A stretch of DNA of 64,000 nt from NCBI RefSeq assembly GCF_005405205.1, contig NZ_BJDP01000008.1, forward strand, positions 54,550 to 118,549, given 5' to 3'. The DNA is from Enterococcus pingfangensis (GTDB taxonomy: Bacteria; Bacillota; Bacilli; Lactobacillales; Enterococcaceae). The notes below the pieces were generated by a model. It was not told the DNA's origin and did no database searches. It saw only the letters and a program-made list of their open reading frames with translations. Positions 8,907 to 17,945 of the stretch are shown here, piece after piece (position 1 is the stretch's first letter; each line of letters begins with the position of its first letter). The translations under genes and the position numbers were made by a program.

Positions 8907-10100
8907 TTAAAATACAAAGAAATAGTTGATGATTGAAAGCAAACTAAAACCAAGTGCGATCAATCCACAAATAATAAGGTGGAGACGTTTATTCATCAAA
9001 GCCACGGCGATGAATTCCCTTAAAAAGGCATTTGGCAAATAGTAGCGCGCGGTCTTTGAACCGATGCCGTCAATTTTCAAACCAACCTCTTGAGCGTACA
9101 TTCCAGCTCTGAAAATATGATAATTGTTAGACGTAAAGATCGCATGATAACCTGAAGGTCGCTCGCGTTCCATGATCTCTTTACTAAACTGCATATTTTC
9201 TAACGTATTCGTAGATTGTGCTTCCAGCAAAATGTCTTCGGCAGGGATTCCTTGTTCGATGGCGTATTCTCGCATTGCTTGTGCTTCCGGGATCCTTTCA
9301 TCGGAACCTTGTCCACCTGACATTAAAAGTTGCGGCGGCGACAACGTCTCTGCACTTTGCTTGCGGTAAAATTGGATCGCGCGGTCGATCCGCTTAGCCA
9401 GCAACGGTGTTACTTTTTGCCCATCGATCAAGCCGGCGCCCAGAACGATCACATAGTCTTGATCGTATTGCGGCTGGTTGAATTGATAAAGCACTGAGAT
9501 CAATAAAAAATTCCAAAAGACGACAAAAAAGTAAAAGGCGATCGTCGTCGGGATCGATAGTAAAATGACTGACCAGTTAGGCAGAATTTTTGGCCCAAAC
9601 GTTTGCAAGATTACCAGTCCAATGATCGCCAGCGCTAAGATCAAAGTCAAAAGATTCGGCAGTCTGCGAGATTCGTGGCGCAAAACGATGAAACTATTAC
9701 CGATTAGAAAAATAATGGCCGCATACAAACCAAATAAAACAATCAAAACGAACAGTAGCAGTAAAATGCTAAGAATCCCTATTCCGATCAAAGAAACTGA
9801 AGTAACGGTAACAAATGCTACGTACCCCACAAAACTGAGCAAGAAAAGGTTCAACAGCCAGCCATTTCGCAATCGGCATTTTTCTTTGAAATAAAAATAG
9901 CAGAACAATAAAAAGAAAAAGAGCGGGATCAGAATGAAGAACGTTTTATTTTGGATCTCAATGGCAAAAAAATAGCCGGCTAGAAAGATACTAGTCCATA
10001 ATAAAAATTTGCTGAATTTCCTTTTTTTAAAATGAAGCAGCACACCGATCAAAATGATGAAATAAAAGGCTAAAGCAAGTAAATCTCGTGGTATATCCAC
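8907..10100 (-). CDS. DUF218/YdcF-type membrane protein
   Basis: A 397-residue protein. The N-terminal half has about six to seven membrane helices (residues 1-210). A soluble DUF218 domain follows (about 215-365), with VIVLGAGL, a LLMSGGQGSDE loop, a PEAQAM segment and STNTLENM near residue 290. It closes with a final membrane helix. DUF218 (YdcF/SanA/ElyC) proteins are linked to envelope and peptidoglycan precursor metabolism, but no reaction is established for this branch. The start is GTG at 10100, with AAAGGAT upstream; no better ATG is available. It is a single gene between a shared terminator and a promoter gap of about 170 bases. Confidence 0.85.
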   Translation of the reverse strand: MDIPRDLLALAFYFIILIGVLLHFKKRKFSKFLLWTSIFLAGYFFAIEIQNKTFFILIPLFFFLLFCYFYFKEKCRLRNGWLLNLFLLSFVGYVAFVTVTSVSLIGIGILSILLLLFVLIVLFGLYAAIIFLIGNSFIVLRHESRRLPNLLTLILALAIIGLVILQTFGPKILPNWSVILLSIPTTIAFYFFVVFWNFLLISVLYQFNQPQYDQDYVIVLGAGLIDGQKVTPLLAKRIDRAIQFYRKQSAETLSPPQLLMSGGQGSDERIPEAQAMREYAIEQGIPAEDILLEAQSTNTLENMQFSKEIMERERPSGYHAIFTSNNYHIFRAGMYAQEVGLKIDGIGSKTARYYLPNAFLREFIAVALMNKRLHLIICGLIALGFSLLSIINYFFVF

Positions 10101-10270
10101 CGTATCACATCCTTTGTAGCAGTAAATATTTTTTAGTTGTTAGCCTGCAACTTGATATCAAGTATAGCAAAGAACGCGGAAAACGGCAGTAAAGAACGAT
10201 TAGTTGGTTTTCTGGAAAAAGATTAGTAAAATTAATAGTAAGTCAGTTCTAATGCAAGGAGGGGATCTAC

Positions 10271-10756
10271 ATGAAAATCAAAGGGATCGATCGAGTAGAT
10301 TTGCCGACGCTTTTTGTGATCGGCAAAGAAGGACGCGGACAAGCAGAAGAAGGACCATCTTGGGTTCCGTTGCTATGGGATCAGTTGAATGCTCATTTCG
10401 AGGAACTAGTCGAACTTTTAGCAGGACAAGACGTCAAGGATCTGCATTTGTGGGGATTGATGAGCGATGGCGAGCATTGGCTGGAGCCGTGGCAAAAAGA
10501 AGGGCGTTATCTGGCAGGTGTTCAAGTACCTGAAGATGCGCAAGTTCCTGAAGGCTGGGTTTGCTGGAAACTGCCGCCGATGGGTTATTTGACCGTGAAA
10601 GCCAGTGCAGAAAAAATTGAAGAAGCAACGAATTTAATGTTAGGCGAGATTTTTCCTTTAGAAAAATTAGAACTTGCTGGTGCGATCCACGAACATTACT
10701 TGCCGCATTTTGCAGAAGGAGAAGTTGAATTATATTTTCCTTTTAAGGCACAATAA
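10271..10756 (+). CDS. GyrI-like small-molecule-binding domain protein
   Basis: A 161-residue cytosolic protein made of a single GyrI-like/effector-binding fold. Visible features are the YLAGVQVPEDAQVPEGW strand-turn region (about 79-96), the PPMGYLTVKA segment, and a C-terminal acidic-aromatic EVELYFPFK strand. Such domains bind small hydrophobic or cationic compounds, either alone or as effector domains of AraC and MerR regulators; here no DNA-binding domain is attached. The ATG has AAGGAGG at good spacing. It is monocistronic, between its own promoter gap and a terminator. The ligand cannot be inferred. Confidence 0.75.
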   Translation: MKIKGIDRVDLPTLFVIGKEGRGQAEEGPSWVPLLWDQLNAHFEELVELLAGQDVKDLHLWGLMSDGEHWLEPWQKEGRYLAGVQVPEDAQVPEGWVCWKLPPMGYLTVKASAEKIEEATNLMLGEIFPLEKLELAGAIHEHYLPHFAEGEVELYFPFKAQ

Positions 10757-10779
10757 AAACTTCACTCTCTACTAAACTG

Positions 10780-10813
10780 AAGGTCAGAAAAGGAACCGTT
10801 TCTGACCTTTTTT
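10780..10813 (+). terminator. Terminator after the GyrI-like gene
   Basis: Stem aaggtcagaaa pairs with tttctgacctt across an 8-base loop, followed by six Ts. Confidence 0.9.
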
Positions 10814-10827
10814 CAATTACGAGACAC

Positions 10828-10860
10828 AAAAAAAGCATACGAAATAAATTTCATATGCTT
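10828..10860 (-). terminator. Terminator for dacA (minus strand)
   Basis: AAGCATA-c-GAAAT pairs with ATTTC-a-TATGCTT (10833-10860). The plus-strand A run at 10828-10834 reads as a T run on the minus strand after the stem, so it terminates transcripts from dacA. Confidence 0.85.
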
Positions 10861-10868
10861 AGACTGCT

Positions 10869-10899
10869 GACAAATCTAACAATAGATTTGTCTTTTTTT
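10869..10899 (+). terminator. Second hairpin between convergent genes
   Basis: GACAAATCT pairs with AGATTTGTC across aacaat and is followed by seven Ts on the plus strand. The T run touches the dacA stop codon. It would stop plus-strand transcripts before they enter dacA antisense. Confidence 0.85.
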
Positions 10900-12232
10900 A
10901 TCCGATCTGAGCGAATAAATCCGTAGTTTTTTGCCAGATGTCTGAGAATAAATCTGTAGTCTTGTGCCAAATCATTTCAAAAGTATTGGCTTTTTCTACT
11001 GCCTGTTTAGTTACGAGATCTGTTGATACGCCTTCACTTGCTTGGACATAACCTAAAGTATCTTGGGCCAGGGAAACATTGACAGCACCGATCTTTTCAT
11101 TTTTTAAAACGGGCGCGATTATTGCGTTATTGTCTAACAAAGATTGGTTCAACGTCGTTTTAAACGTTAGATTTGTAGGATCCATATCCTTTCGAACCCA
11201 GAGTTTGACAGATGTTTCCATCGCTAAAGCGACAGATTTTTGTGTGCCGTCTGTAACGGTTAGTTCCGGCTGATCAGTCGGTGTTTGTCCAGCGGTAGCC
11301 ACATCTTGCTGGCTCCATTCGCTCAAACAATAATCCATCAATTTGCTTGTTTCAACGTAACGTGCTTCGTTGTCATTGTCTTGGTCCAAAGCGTTCAAGA
11401 TCACGGTGATGACCCGCCGACCGTCTTTTTGGATCGTTCCGACGAAACAGGCACCTGCTAAATCAGTAGTCCCAGTCTTCAAACCATCGACACCGTCTTT
11501 ATGATTTTCACCATCAAACAGCATAACATTTACGTTTTTCATATCATCTGGATGCGAAGTATTCGGCGCGAATTTCTTTTCTTTGATTTTAGAAACTTCT
11601 AAAATTTCTGGGAAATCTTTGATCAAATGTTGTGCCACAATCGCAACGTCGCGAGCAGACATCAAGTTCTCATCATCTTTTTGAGTGCCGGGATAAATTT
11701 GGTCTTCTAGAAAGACATTACTCAAACCAGAAGCGTTGATGATGGTCGCGTCGGTAATATTCCAGGCTACTAATTGTGCCCGCATTTGATCAACAAAGGT
11801 ATGTTCGTTGCCGGCAACCAGTTCTGCTAAAGCAACGGCACAGGCATTAGCTGACTCAACGATCATGGCTTCAAAAAGATCTCTGACCGTATATTTCTGT
11901 CCGCGGACTAAAGTTACATTGGATAGATCAGGAACTGTACTTAATTTTTCAGCGTACTCTGAAATGGGTACTTCTTGTTCCCAAGTAATTTTCTGTTGTT
12001 TGATTGCATCTAAAACGAGATATGCCGTAATCGTTTTAGTGATAGACGCGATGCCTTTTGGGGTATCTCCATTCTGATTAAAAAAGACCTTCCCTGAATC
12101 AGCATCAATAGCGAATCCTGCATCTGCATTGACTGTGAAATCGTCTGCAGCTTGAGCGGTGATTCCTATGAGGCTTTGGAGAAAAAGTACTAGTACAACC
12201 AAAATAAGAGGGAATCTTTTCTTTTTATTCAT
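10898..12232 (-). CDS. dacA: D-alanyl-D-alanine carboxypeptidase (PBP5 type)
   Basis: A 444-residue secreted, membrane-tethered enzyme that removes the terminal D-Ala from peptidoglycan pentapeptides. The signal peptide covers about residues 1-28 (ends AQAA). The catalytic motifs are Ser63-x-x-Lys66 (SITK), Ser127-Ala-Asn129 and Lys252-Thr-Gly. A beta-rich PBP5 C-terminal domain (about 315-405) leads to an amphipathic tail with two KTTDLF repeats, the usual peripheral membrane anchor of PBP5. The ATG has an AAAGGAG site. It lies downstream of the SPFH/zinc-ribbon/TPM genes on the same strand, but a terminator stands between, so co-transcription would need read-through. The activity call rests on intact motifs. 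Confidence 0.93.
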   Translation of the reverse strand: MNKKKRFPLILVVLVLFLQSLIGITAQAADDFTVNADAGFAIDADSGKVFFNQNGDTPKGIASITKTITAYLVLDAIKQQKITWEQEVPISEYAEKLSTVPDLSNVTLVRGQKYTVRDLFEAMIVESANACAVALAELVAGNEHTFVDQMRAQLVAWNITDATIINASGLSNVFLEDQIYPGTQKDDENLMSARDVAIVAQHLIKDFPEILEVSKIKEKKFAPNTSHPDDMKNVNVMLFDGENHKDGVDGLKTGTTDLAGACFVGTIQKDGRRVITVILNALDQDNDNEARYVETSKLMDYCLSEWSQQDVATAGQTPTDQPELTVTDGTQKSVALAMETSVKLWVRKDMDPTNLTFKTTLNQSLLDNNAIIAPVLKNEKIGAVNVSLAQDTLGYVQASEGVSTDLVTKQAVEKANTFEMIWHKTTDLFSDIWQKTTDLFAQIG

Positions 12233-12300
12233 CGATGGGCTCCTTTATTTCTTTTAACTTTAAAAGCTTAGCAAAATCATCAGATGAATTCAAGAAAACA

Positions 12301-12345
12301 AAAAAAATACCAGAGTTTCTTATCAAATTTAAAAGACTCTGGTAT
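12301..12345 (-). terminator. Terminator after the TPM-domain gene (minus strand)
   Basis: ataccagagt and actctggtat form a 10-bp stem (12307-12316 with 12335-12344). An A run at 12301-12307 becomes the U tract on the minus strand. It separates the TPM gene from dacA. Confidence 0.88.
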
Positions 12346-12366
12346 AAAACTATTTGTCTGTTGTAG

Positions 12367-13158
12367 TTAAAAGCCGCGTCCACCGCCGCCAAATGTTCCG
12401 CCACCGCTGGAATTTGTTGTACTTCCGCCGCCACCGCCATTATTTTTGGCAGGTCGAGGAATTCGTCGAGTGGTAACGAAAGAATTGACCAATTGATCTT
12501 GCCGTTCGGTCAGATCCAATTGGGCATTTTCTCGATAAGGATAGCGATAGGTACCGATTTTTAATTGATAACGCAAACGAACCATAAAAAAGAATCCGAT
12601 TGCCGCGGCGGCTGCAATGATCAAGCCGATCGTAAGCTCGATTCCAGTGATCGATTTGTAATAGGTCACTTTTCCGGTCGTTTCATCGATGCGGTAAGAA
12701 CCGCTGGGAATACCGTCGTCCACGAATTGTTCAGCATTGGTTAAATAATCCGCACTGGCTTGATAATAATCGCCGGCGCTCATTGCGGCTTCTACATCGT
12801 CCAAAAGCTGGTCGCGTCGTTTATCAGTTATATAATCGATCATATTGCCCGAAGTTGATAAATAGATTTCGCGCTGAGTCATATCTAATAAAAGCAGAGC
12901 ACCGTTATTATTTTTACCAACACGAGCCATCAACTGTTCATTGGCAAAGGTTCGCGGTTCTTCGGTATTGTCAGTCGTCGTCAAAATAAAGACTTCGCCT
13001 TTGATTTTTTGATTGATCGCATCCGCTTGACTTGAAAGTTCTGCTCGTTCTTCAGTCGTCAGCAAATTTGCTTGATCGTCAATTGTGTCGTCAGCGGCGA
13101 AAACTTTCAGCGGATTGAACAGTGCCAAAAAACCAATAAATAGTAGAAATTTTTTCAT
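12367..13158 (-). CDS. TPM-domain (YgcG/YdjH-like) membrane protein
   Basis: A 263-residue protein. The signal peptide is about 1-21 (ends VFA). The TPM domain (about 25-150) has the opening DDQANLLT, the GKNNNGALLLLDM core and the DYYQA helix. One membrane helix follows at about 173-193. The cytosolic tail ends in a Gly-rich stretch (GGGGG, then GGGTFGGGGRGF). TPM-domain proteins are linked to membrane quality control and, in some cases, phosphatase activity; the Gly-rich tail is common in the family. It overlaps the zinc-ribbon gene by 4 bases and follows the SPFH gene, matching the parts of the B. subtilis ydjGHI set (YdjH). Its role there is as a membrane partner, inferred here by synteny. 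Confidence 0.82.
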   Translation of the reverse strand: MKKFLLFIGFLALFNPLKVFAADDTIDDQANLLTTEERAELSSQADAINQKIKGEVFILTTTDNTEEPRTFANEQLMARVGKNNNGALLLLDMTQREIYLSTSGNMIDYITDKRRDQLLDDVEAAMSAGDYYQASADYLTNAEQFVDDGIPSGSYRIDETTGKVTYYKSITGIELTIGLIIAAAAAIGFFFMVRLRYQLKIGTYRYPYRENAQLDLTERQDQLVNSFVTTRRIPRPAKNNGGGGGSTTNSSGGGTFGGGGRGF

Positions 13159-14216
13159 ATAAAATACCCCACAATCAGAGCAATCCCTAGCAGTACTGCA
13201 AAGATTCCACCCGAAAATAAACCTAAGCGTTTATTGCTGATCGGTAAAATTCCGCTGACTTTGCCCGTTTGCCCATTCATAGCATAGTAATACGTTTTGT
13301 CTGCGGCGTCTTGATACGTCACCAGCCAGACCGGCAGCAGCAGATAGTGATTGTCTTGCTTCTCAACATTAACGGATCGATTGCCCGGGGTGAACGTCGT
13401 GTAGCCGGCGACCGTATCGCGCAATAAGTCCTCTGTATATTCAGTCAGTTCGTGCTTGATCTGCTCAGCCAGTTCTGTAATCTCGATGTCGCGTTTTTCG
13501 GCTTGGAACCCTGATAAGTATTCTGTATGAAAGTCGACTGCTTGATCGATAGGAAAAGGCTGGACGCCTTCGACCATTTTTTGCTGGAGATTTTTGGTTA
13601 AAGCATTTTTAGTCAGATGTTGAATTTTTGCTTTGCCTTGGCGAAAAATTTGATAAACTTTCGTTTCGGTGTATTCAATGTCTCCAATGATCCAAACACG
13701 CAATGAAGTCCCTTTACCAGTCAAATCGCCCGCAGTTTCGGCATCAACCACCCAGTAAGGGAAATAGACACCCGTCATTTTTTCAATCTGCTGTTCGTTG
13801 AAAAAATCTTTTGGGATGAAGCGTTTCTTTTTAGTCCAAGCTAAAAAATCGCTGATTGCTTTTTCTCGATCGATTTTAAAAGGCAAAACTTTGTTAGGCA
13901 AAAATGCGCCAGTCAAGCGCCCAGATAATACGACCGGGTTATGACAAAAATAGCAATAAGTTGCGGCGGTGGTGTGATCCGTCACAATTTGAGCCCCGCA
14001 GCTGGGACAAAGAAAAAGATCCACTTCAGCTGTGCTTTGTTCCTCGCCAGCCGCTGCTGATTCAGCAGTCGCAGGAGTTTCTTGTGCTTCAAATCGTTCG
14101 ATGTCTTCCACCGTAAAAATGCTTAAGCAATAATCACAATGAAATTTTTGATCACTTGGATTGAATGTCAAAGGACCGCCGCAGTTGGGACAGTGATGCG
14201 TCAATACATCTGCCAT
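13155..14216 (-). CDS. Zinc-ribbon membrane protein (YdjG-like)
   Basis: A 353-residue protein. There are two N-terminal zinc ribbons: CPNCGG with CDYC (about 9-30), then CPSCGA with CYFC (about 69-93). A soluble domain follows (about 100-320) with a GVYFPYWVVDAET segment and a LLLPVWLVTYQD strand. The C-terminal membrane helix (about 330-352) has almost nothing after it. Such proteins are often mislabelled as PriA-like because of the ribbons, but no helicase motif is present. It is tail-anchored, with the ribbons inside the cell. The gene sits between an SPFH gene and a TPM gene, which identifies it as the YdjG-type member. RBS TAGGAGG precedes the ATG. Confidence 0.82.
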   Translation of the reverse strand: MADVLTHHCPNCGGPLTFNPSDQKFHCDYCLSIFTVEDIERFEAQETPATAESAAAGEEQSTAEVDLFLCPSCGAQIVTDHTTAATYCYFCHNPVVLSGRLTGAFLPNKVLPFKIDREKAISDFLAWTKKKRFIPKDFFNEQQIEKMTGVYFPYWVVDAETAGDLTGKGTSLRVWIIGDIEYTETKVYQIFRQGKAKIQHLTKNALTKNLQQKMVEGVQPFPIDQAVDFHTEYLSGFQAEKRDIEITELAEQIKHELTEYTEDLLRDTVAGYTTFTPGNRSVNVEKQDNHYLLLPVWLVTYQDAADKTYYYAMNGQTGKVSGILPISNKRLGLFSGGIFAVLLGIALIVGYFI

Positions 14217-14312
14217 TTGCAGATCCTCCTATTTCGTAAAAGTAACTAGATGCTGGATTTTATATTTTTGAGCTTCCGCGGCTGATTTGTCGCCTGAGCG
14301 AATCCTGAAAAA

Positions 14313-15548
14313 TTAGTCTAGCGGGATTCCTTTGAAAGGTTTGCCGCAATGTGGACAGAATTTTGGCACACCATTTGTCAAATCAACGACTTCGCCGCAC
14401 TCGCTGCATTTCATTTGGATTTTTGCCGCAGTTGCCGGCGCTGGTTTCGGTTCGCCACAGTTGCCGCAGAATTTACCCGTGTTTTCTTCGCCGCATTTTG
14501 GACAAGTCCATTGATCACCGGCTGCTTTTTGTTGGGCTTGCTGATTTTGCTGGATCTGCTGGTTATTACTTTGCGAAGCTTGGTTGAGAAAATCTCCGCC
14601 GGCATTCATTCCCATGCCCACACCGAAGAAACCAGTCGTAGCGCCAGCCGGATTTTTACCCGCAGCTTCCATCCCGCGAGCGACCGAACCTTGAACGTAA
14701 CCTTCGCGTACCCCAGGGTCGCCTAACATCGCGCCTTCATTACGCATATTGATCAATTTCGCGGAATCGTCTGTGTAAGAAATGCTGGCAACAGCGACTG
14801 AAACGATCTCCATCCCACGCAATTTTCTCCAGCTGTCATCTAACGCATCGGATAAATAGCTGCTTAGCTCCAAACTTTTAGACGGCACATAAGAAATCCG
14901 CTGACCATCGGCAGACATTTGATTAATCGCCGCTTGCAAACCGGTTAAAAATTCTTGCAAGTATTGTTCGTTGATATCACTGATCTCAACTTGCGCCATA
15001 TTCCGCGGAATCGCGTTAGCGAAAAATAAGATCGGATCGGTCACTTGGATCGAATACGTGCCGTGTGCACGTAAAAATAACTCTGCGTTGTAAAAATTAT
15101 CAAAATAATTTAACGGGGTGCTGGTGCCGAATTTGATTCCTTTAACTTCTTGCAGGTTGATGTAAAAAACTTGCTGTTTCTGCGGTGTCGTGCCGCCAAA
15201 TTTGAAACGACTGAAAGTTTCAGCGACTGCGTCTTTCAATGAACCGTTGAACATCGAGGGTGCCAAATTGTTTTTCACCGTGTAGTAACCTTCTTCGGCG
15301 GTATAATCAATAATTTTTCCGCCGTCAACTAACAGCATCATCATATTTGGATAGACATGAATGACCGAGCCATCGGTGATGACATCGCTGGTTCCTTTTT
15401 TATTACTGCCGCGTTTGTCGTCTTTTCGTACGGCGACTCCTTTTGTCATGACGGTACTTTGTCCCATGTCGGCTGGTTCAATAATCTCTAACCATTGATC
15501 GGCCAGTCCGCCGCCAAGACTGCTTGTTGCTGCTTTAAATAGACCCAT
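14313..15548 (-). CDS. SPFH-domain protein with C-terminal zinc ribbons (YdjI-like)
   Basis: A 411-residue protein without a signal peptide. The SPFH/band-7-like domain spans about 20-260, with segments such as EVKGIKFGTSTPLNYFDN and RAHGTYSIQVTDPILFF. A Gly/Met-rich and Gln-rich linker follows (about 290-345). Two zinc ribbons end the protein: CPKCGEENTGKFCGNCG and CSECG with CPHCG. The family (YdjI, virion-core-protein-like) forms oligomeric membrane-associated scaffolds. It is the first gene of the minus-strand trio with the zinc-ribbon and TPM genes. RBS GGAGGG stands six bases before the ATG. In B. subtilis the homologous trio is co-transcribed with pspA; no pspA is seen here. Confidence 0.85.
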   Translation of the reverse strand: MGLFKAATSSLGGGLADQWLEIIEPADMGQSTVMTKGVAVRKDDKRGSNKKGTSDVITDGSVIHVYPNMMMLLVDGGKIIDYTAEEGYYTVKNNLAPSMFNGSLKDAVAETFSRFKFGGTTPQKQQVFYINLQEVKGIKFGTSTPLNYFDNFYNAELFLRAHGTYSIQVTDPILFFANAIPRNMAQVEISDINEQYLQEFLTGLQAAINQMSADGQRISYVPSKSLELSSYLSDALDDSWRKLRGMEIVSVAVASISYTDDSAKLINMRNEGAMLGDPGVREGYVQGSVARGMEAAGKNPAGATTGFFGVGMGMNAGGDFLNQASQSNNQQIQQNQQAQQKAAGDQWTCPKCGEENTGKFCGNCGEPKPAPATAAKIQMKCSECGEVVDLTNGVPKFCPHCGKPFKGIPLD

Positions 15549-15680
15549 GAATATCCCTCCGTAAAAGCGTTTTTTTCATTATACCATAGAGTATTTTTGA
15601 AATAGAAAGGATACAGTTGCACAGATTAAGAGACGCTAAACAATTGAGATAGACAATTGGTTTCTATAGTTTTTTTACGT

Positions 15681-15711
15681 AAAATCACGTATAATAAAAA
15701 GCAGTGATTTT
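15681..15711 (+). promoter_or_regulatory. Putative dnaX promoter with flanking inverted repeat
   Basis: A TATAAT -10 at 15690-15695 is flanked by a perfect 8-bp inverted repeat, AAAATCAC (15681-15688) and GTGATTTT (15704-15711). The ribosome binding site GAAAGAGGA follows and dnaX starts at 15731. The repeat could be an operator or the base of a leader hairpin. Confidence 0.5.
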
Positions 15712-15730
15712 AAAAGGAAAGAGGAAAATT

Positions 15731-17464
15731 ATGGCGTATCAAGCCCTTTACCGCGTTTGGCGGTCGCAACGTTTTGATGACTTGGTCGGACAAGAAGCAA
15801 TCACAAAGACACTTAAAAATGCGATCCAGCAACAAAAAACTTCCCACGCATATCTGTTCACCGGTCCCCGCGGAACAGGAAAGACCAGTGCGGCAAAGAT
15901 TTTTGCTAAAGCCATCAATTGTCCCAACAGCATTGATGGGGAACCTTGCAATAAGTGCGAGATGTGTCGTTCAATCACCGAAGGACGCCAAGAAGACGTG
16001 ATCGAGATTGATGCGGCTAGTAATAACGGAGTGGAAGAGATTCGTTTTATCCGCGATCGGGCCAATTACGCACCGACTGCGGCTAGCTACAAAGTCTATA
16101 TCATCGATGAAGTCCACATGCTTTCAACCGGTGCGTTCAACGCGTTGTTAAAAACCTTAGAAGAACCGAAAGAACATGTGATTTTTGTCTTAGCAACGAC
16201 GGAGCCGCATAAAATCCCGGCGACAATTATTTCGCGGACACAGCGCTTTGATTTCAAGCGGATCGGTGTCCCAGCGATCATTGGCCGGATGGCTTATATT
16301 CTTGGAGAAAGCAACCAACCTTATGAAGAACAAGCATTGTCAGTAATCGCTCGTGCGGCTGAAGGCGGGATGCGTGACGCGTTGAGTATTTTAGACCAAG
16401 CGATTTCTTTCAGCAATGAAACGATCACGTTAGCTGACGCGTTAGCAGTGACCGGCAGTTTGACGACCGAGATGATGGATGCTTTCATTGGAGCCTGTCT
16501 GCAGCAAAATGTCAGCGGTGCGTTAGAGATTTTAGAAAATATTTTGGCAGAAGGAAAAGAAGCTCGCCGGTTAACAGAAGACTTATTATTGTATTGTCGA
16601 GACTTATTGATTTATCAGCAAGCGCCGCAGCTTTTGGAAAACCGTGCCGCTTATTTGACCGATCCGTTCAAACAATTAGCTGAAGCAACGGCCTCTGAAC
16701 GCTTATATGCGATGATCAAGATTTTAAGCGAGACACAAAATGAGATTCGTTTTACCAATCACGCCAATGTTTATTTAGAAGTTGCGACGGTGAAACTGGC
16801 AACTCCGCAAACAGCAAGTGAAACAGTAGCGCCAACACCGAGCCAGCAACTGAATTCAGCAGCACAGCCAGCCAATCAAGCCGAATTAGCTTCCTTGAAA
16901 CAGCAGCTGCAGCAACTGCAAACAGAGATCCAGCAAATAAAAACCAATCCAACAGAAAAAACAGAACATAAAGCAGCACCGAAGAAAACGGTCAGCAGTT
17001 ATCGGGTACCAACAGAACGAGTCTATCAAGTATTAAGTGAAGCAACCAAAGATCATTTGCTAAATGTGAAGAACGTCTGGGAAGATCTATTGATGGCTTT
17101 ACCTGTGACGCAACGAGCGATGTTGAAAGCGAGTGAGCCGATGGCGGCAGGTCCAAATCTAATGTTGGTGACTTTTGATTATGAGATCGTTTGTCAGCGC
17201 GCAGATAGTAATGAAGAACTGCGCTTGAATATGCAAAACAGTTTAAGTATGATGATTAAAGATTACACGCCGGAATTTGTTTTTATTACTCGTGAAAGCT
17301 GGCCGCGTTTACGTCAAGCTTTTCTCAGCCAACACCATGATCGCCCGGAAGTGACCAGAGAAATAGGGACAGAAGATGAAGTCGTACTACCTGAAGAAAC
17401 GAATGAAGTCGTTGAACAAGCTAAAAGTTTGTTTGGTGATCTAGTAACGATTAAAAAAGATTAG
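15731..17464 (+). CDS. dnaX: DNA polymerase III subunit gamma/tau
   Basis: A 577-residue clamp-loader ATPase. The AAA+ module (about 1-220) has Walker [10 protein letters not shown], a four-Cys zinc knuckle (CPNS...CNKCEMC), Walker B IIDEVHML and the sensor segment ISRTQRFDF. Domains II-III follow to about 365. A Gln/Ala/Thr-rich linker (about 370-430) joins the C-terminal tau domain, which contacts the polymerase. The start is the ATG at 15731, directly after GAAAGAGGAAAATT; the upstream in-frame ATG at 15704 lies in the promoter region. It heads the conserved dnaX-ybaB-recR block. I saw no convincing slippery site, so a separate gamma form is not indicated. Confidence 0.96.
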   Translation: MAYQALYRVWRSQRFDDLVGQEAITKTLKNAIQQQKTSHAYLFTGPRGTGKTSAAKIFAKAINCPNSIDGEPCNKCEMCRSITEGRQEDVIEIDAASNNGVEEIRFIRDRANYAPTAASYKVYIIDEVHMLSTGAFNALLKTLEEPKEHVIFVLATTEPHKIPATIISRTQRFDFKRIGVPAIIGRMAYILGESNQPYEEQALSVIARAAEGGMRDALSILDQAISFSNETITLADALAVTGSLTTEMMDAFIGACLQQNVSGALEILENILAEGKEARRLTEDLLLYCRDLLIYQQAPQLLENRAAYLTDPFKQLAEATASERLYAMIKILSETQNEIRFTNHANVYLEVATVKLATPQTASETVAPTPSQQLNSAAQPANQAELASLKQQLQQLQTEIQQIKTNPTEKTEHKAAPKKTVSSYRVPTERVYQVLSEATKDHLLNVKNVWEDLLMALPVTQRAMLKASEPMAAGPNLMLVTFDYEIVCQRADSNEELRLNMQNSLSMMIKDYTPEFVFITRESWPRLRQAFLSQHHDRPEVTREIGTEDEVVLPEETNEVVEQAKSLFGDLVTIKKD

Positions 17465-17480
17465 AGGAGCGAAAAAGATA

Positions 17481-17795
17481 ATGATGCGCGGAATGGGAAA
17501 TATGCAAGGCATGATGAAACAAATGCAAAAAATGCAAAAGGAAATGGTCAAAGCTCAAGATGAGTTGAATGCTAAAGAATTCACTGGTAGTTCAACCAAT
17601 GACCTAGTCACGGTAACATTCACCGGCGACAAAAAAATAAAAACAATGACGATCAATCCTGAATTGATCGATCCAGAAGATCCAGAAATGCTGCAAGACA
17701 TGATCGTTTTAGCAGTCAATGATGTGATCACAAAAATTACCAAAGAAACTGATCAAACAATGGGGAAATACACAAAAGGACTTCCTGGAATGTAA
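17481..17795 (+). CDS. YbaB/EbfC nucleoid-associated protein
   Basis: A 104-residue protein with the Met/Gln-rich N-terminal helix of the family ([17 protein letters not shown]), a central beta sheet ([19 protein letters not shown]) and an acidic helix ([18 protein letters not shown]). YbaB dimers bind DNA with little sequence preference. It is the usual neighbour between dnaX and recR. A GAGGAG site lies 12 bases upstream; the second Met (17484) is an equally possible start, closer to the B. subtilis YaaK N-terminus. Confidence 0.93.
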   Translation: MMRGMGNMQGMMKQMQKMQKEMVKAQDELNAKEFTGSSTNDLVTVTFTGDKKIKTMTINPELIDPEDPEMLQDMIVLAVNDVITKITKETDQTMGKYTKGLPGM

Positions 17796-17819
17796 ACAAC
17801 TTTGCTTTTTAGTTAAATG

Positions 17820-17848
17820 CCGCTGATTTTTTACAAAAAGGTCAGCGG
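17820..17848. other. Hairpin between ybaB and recR
   Basis: CCGCTGA and TCAGCGG form a perfect 7-bp stem with a 15-base loop. No T run follows, so it is not a standard terminator. It may stabilise or process the operon mRNA. Confidence 0.5.
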
Positions 17849-17945
17849 GTAGGATTCATGTCCGGCTGAACGAACTAGCTTTTGGTCTTATTGTTCAAAA
17901 GTAAAATGAGTCCGTGAAGCCTTTCTGAAAGAGAGGATGAACAGG

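Noticed and set aside
15549..15730. Possible SRP RNA gene upstream of dnaX, as in B. subtilis
   Set aside because: No conserved SRP Alu or helix 8 motifs are present; the gap is AT-rich and short.
16960..17000. dnaX programmed frameshift site
   Set aside because: The A-rich stretch in the linker lacks a heptameric slippery sequence with a following hairpin.
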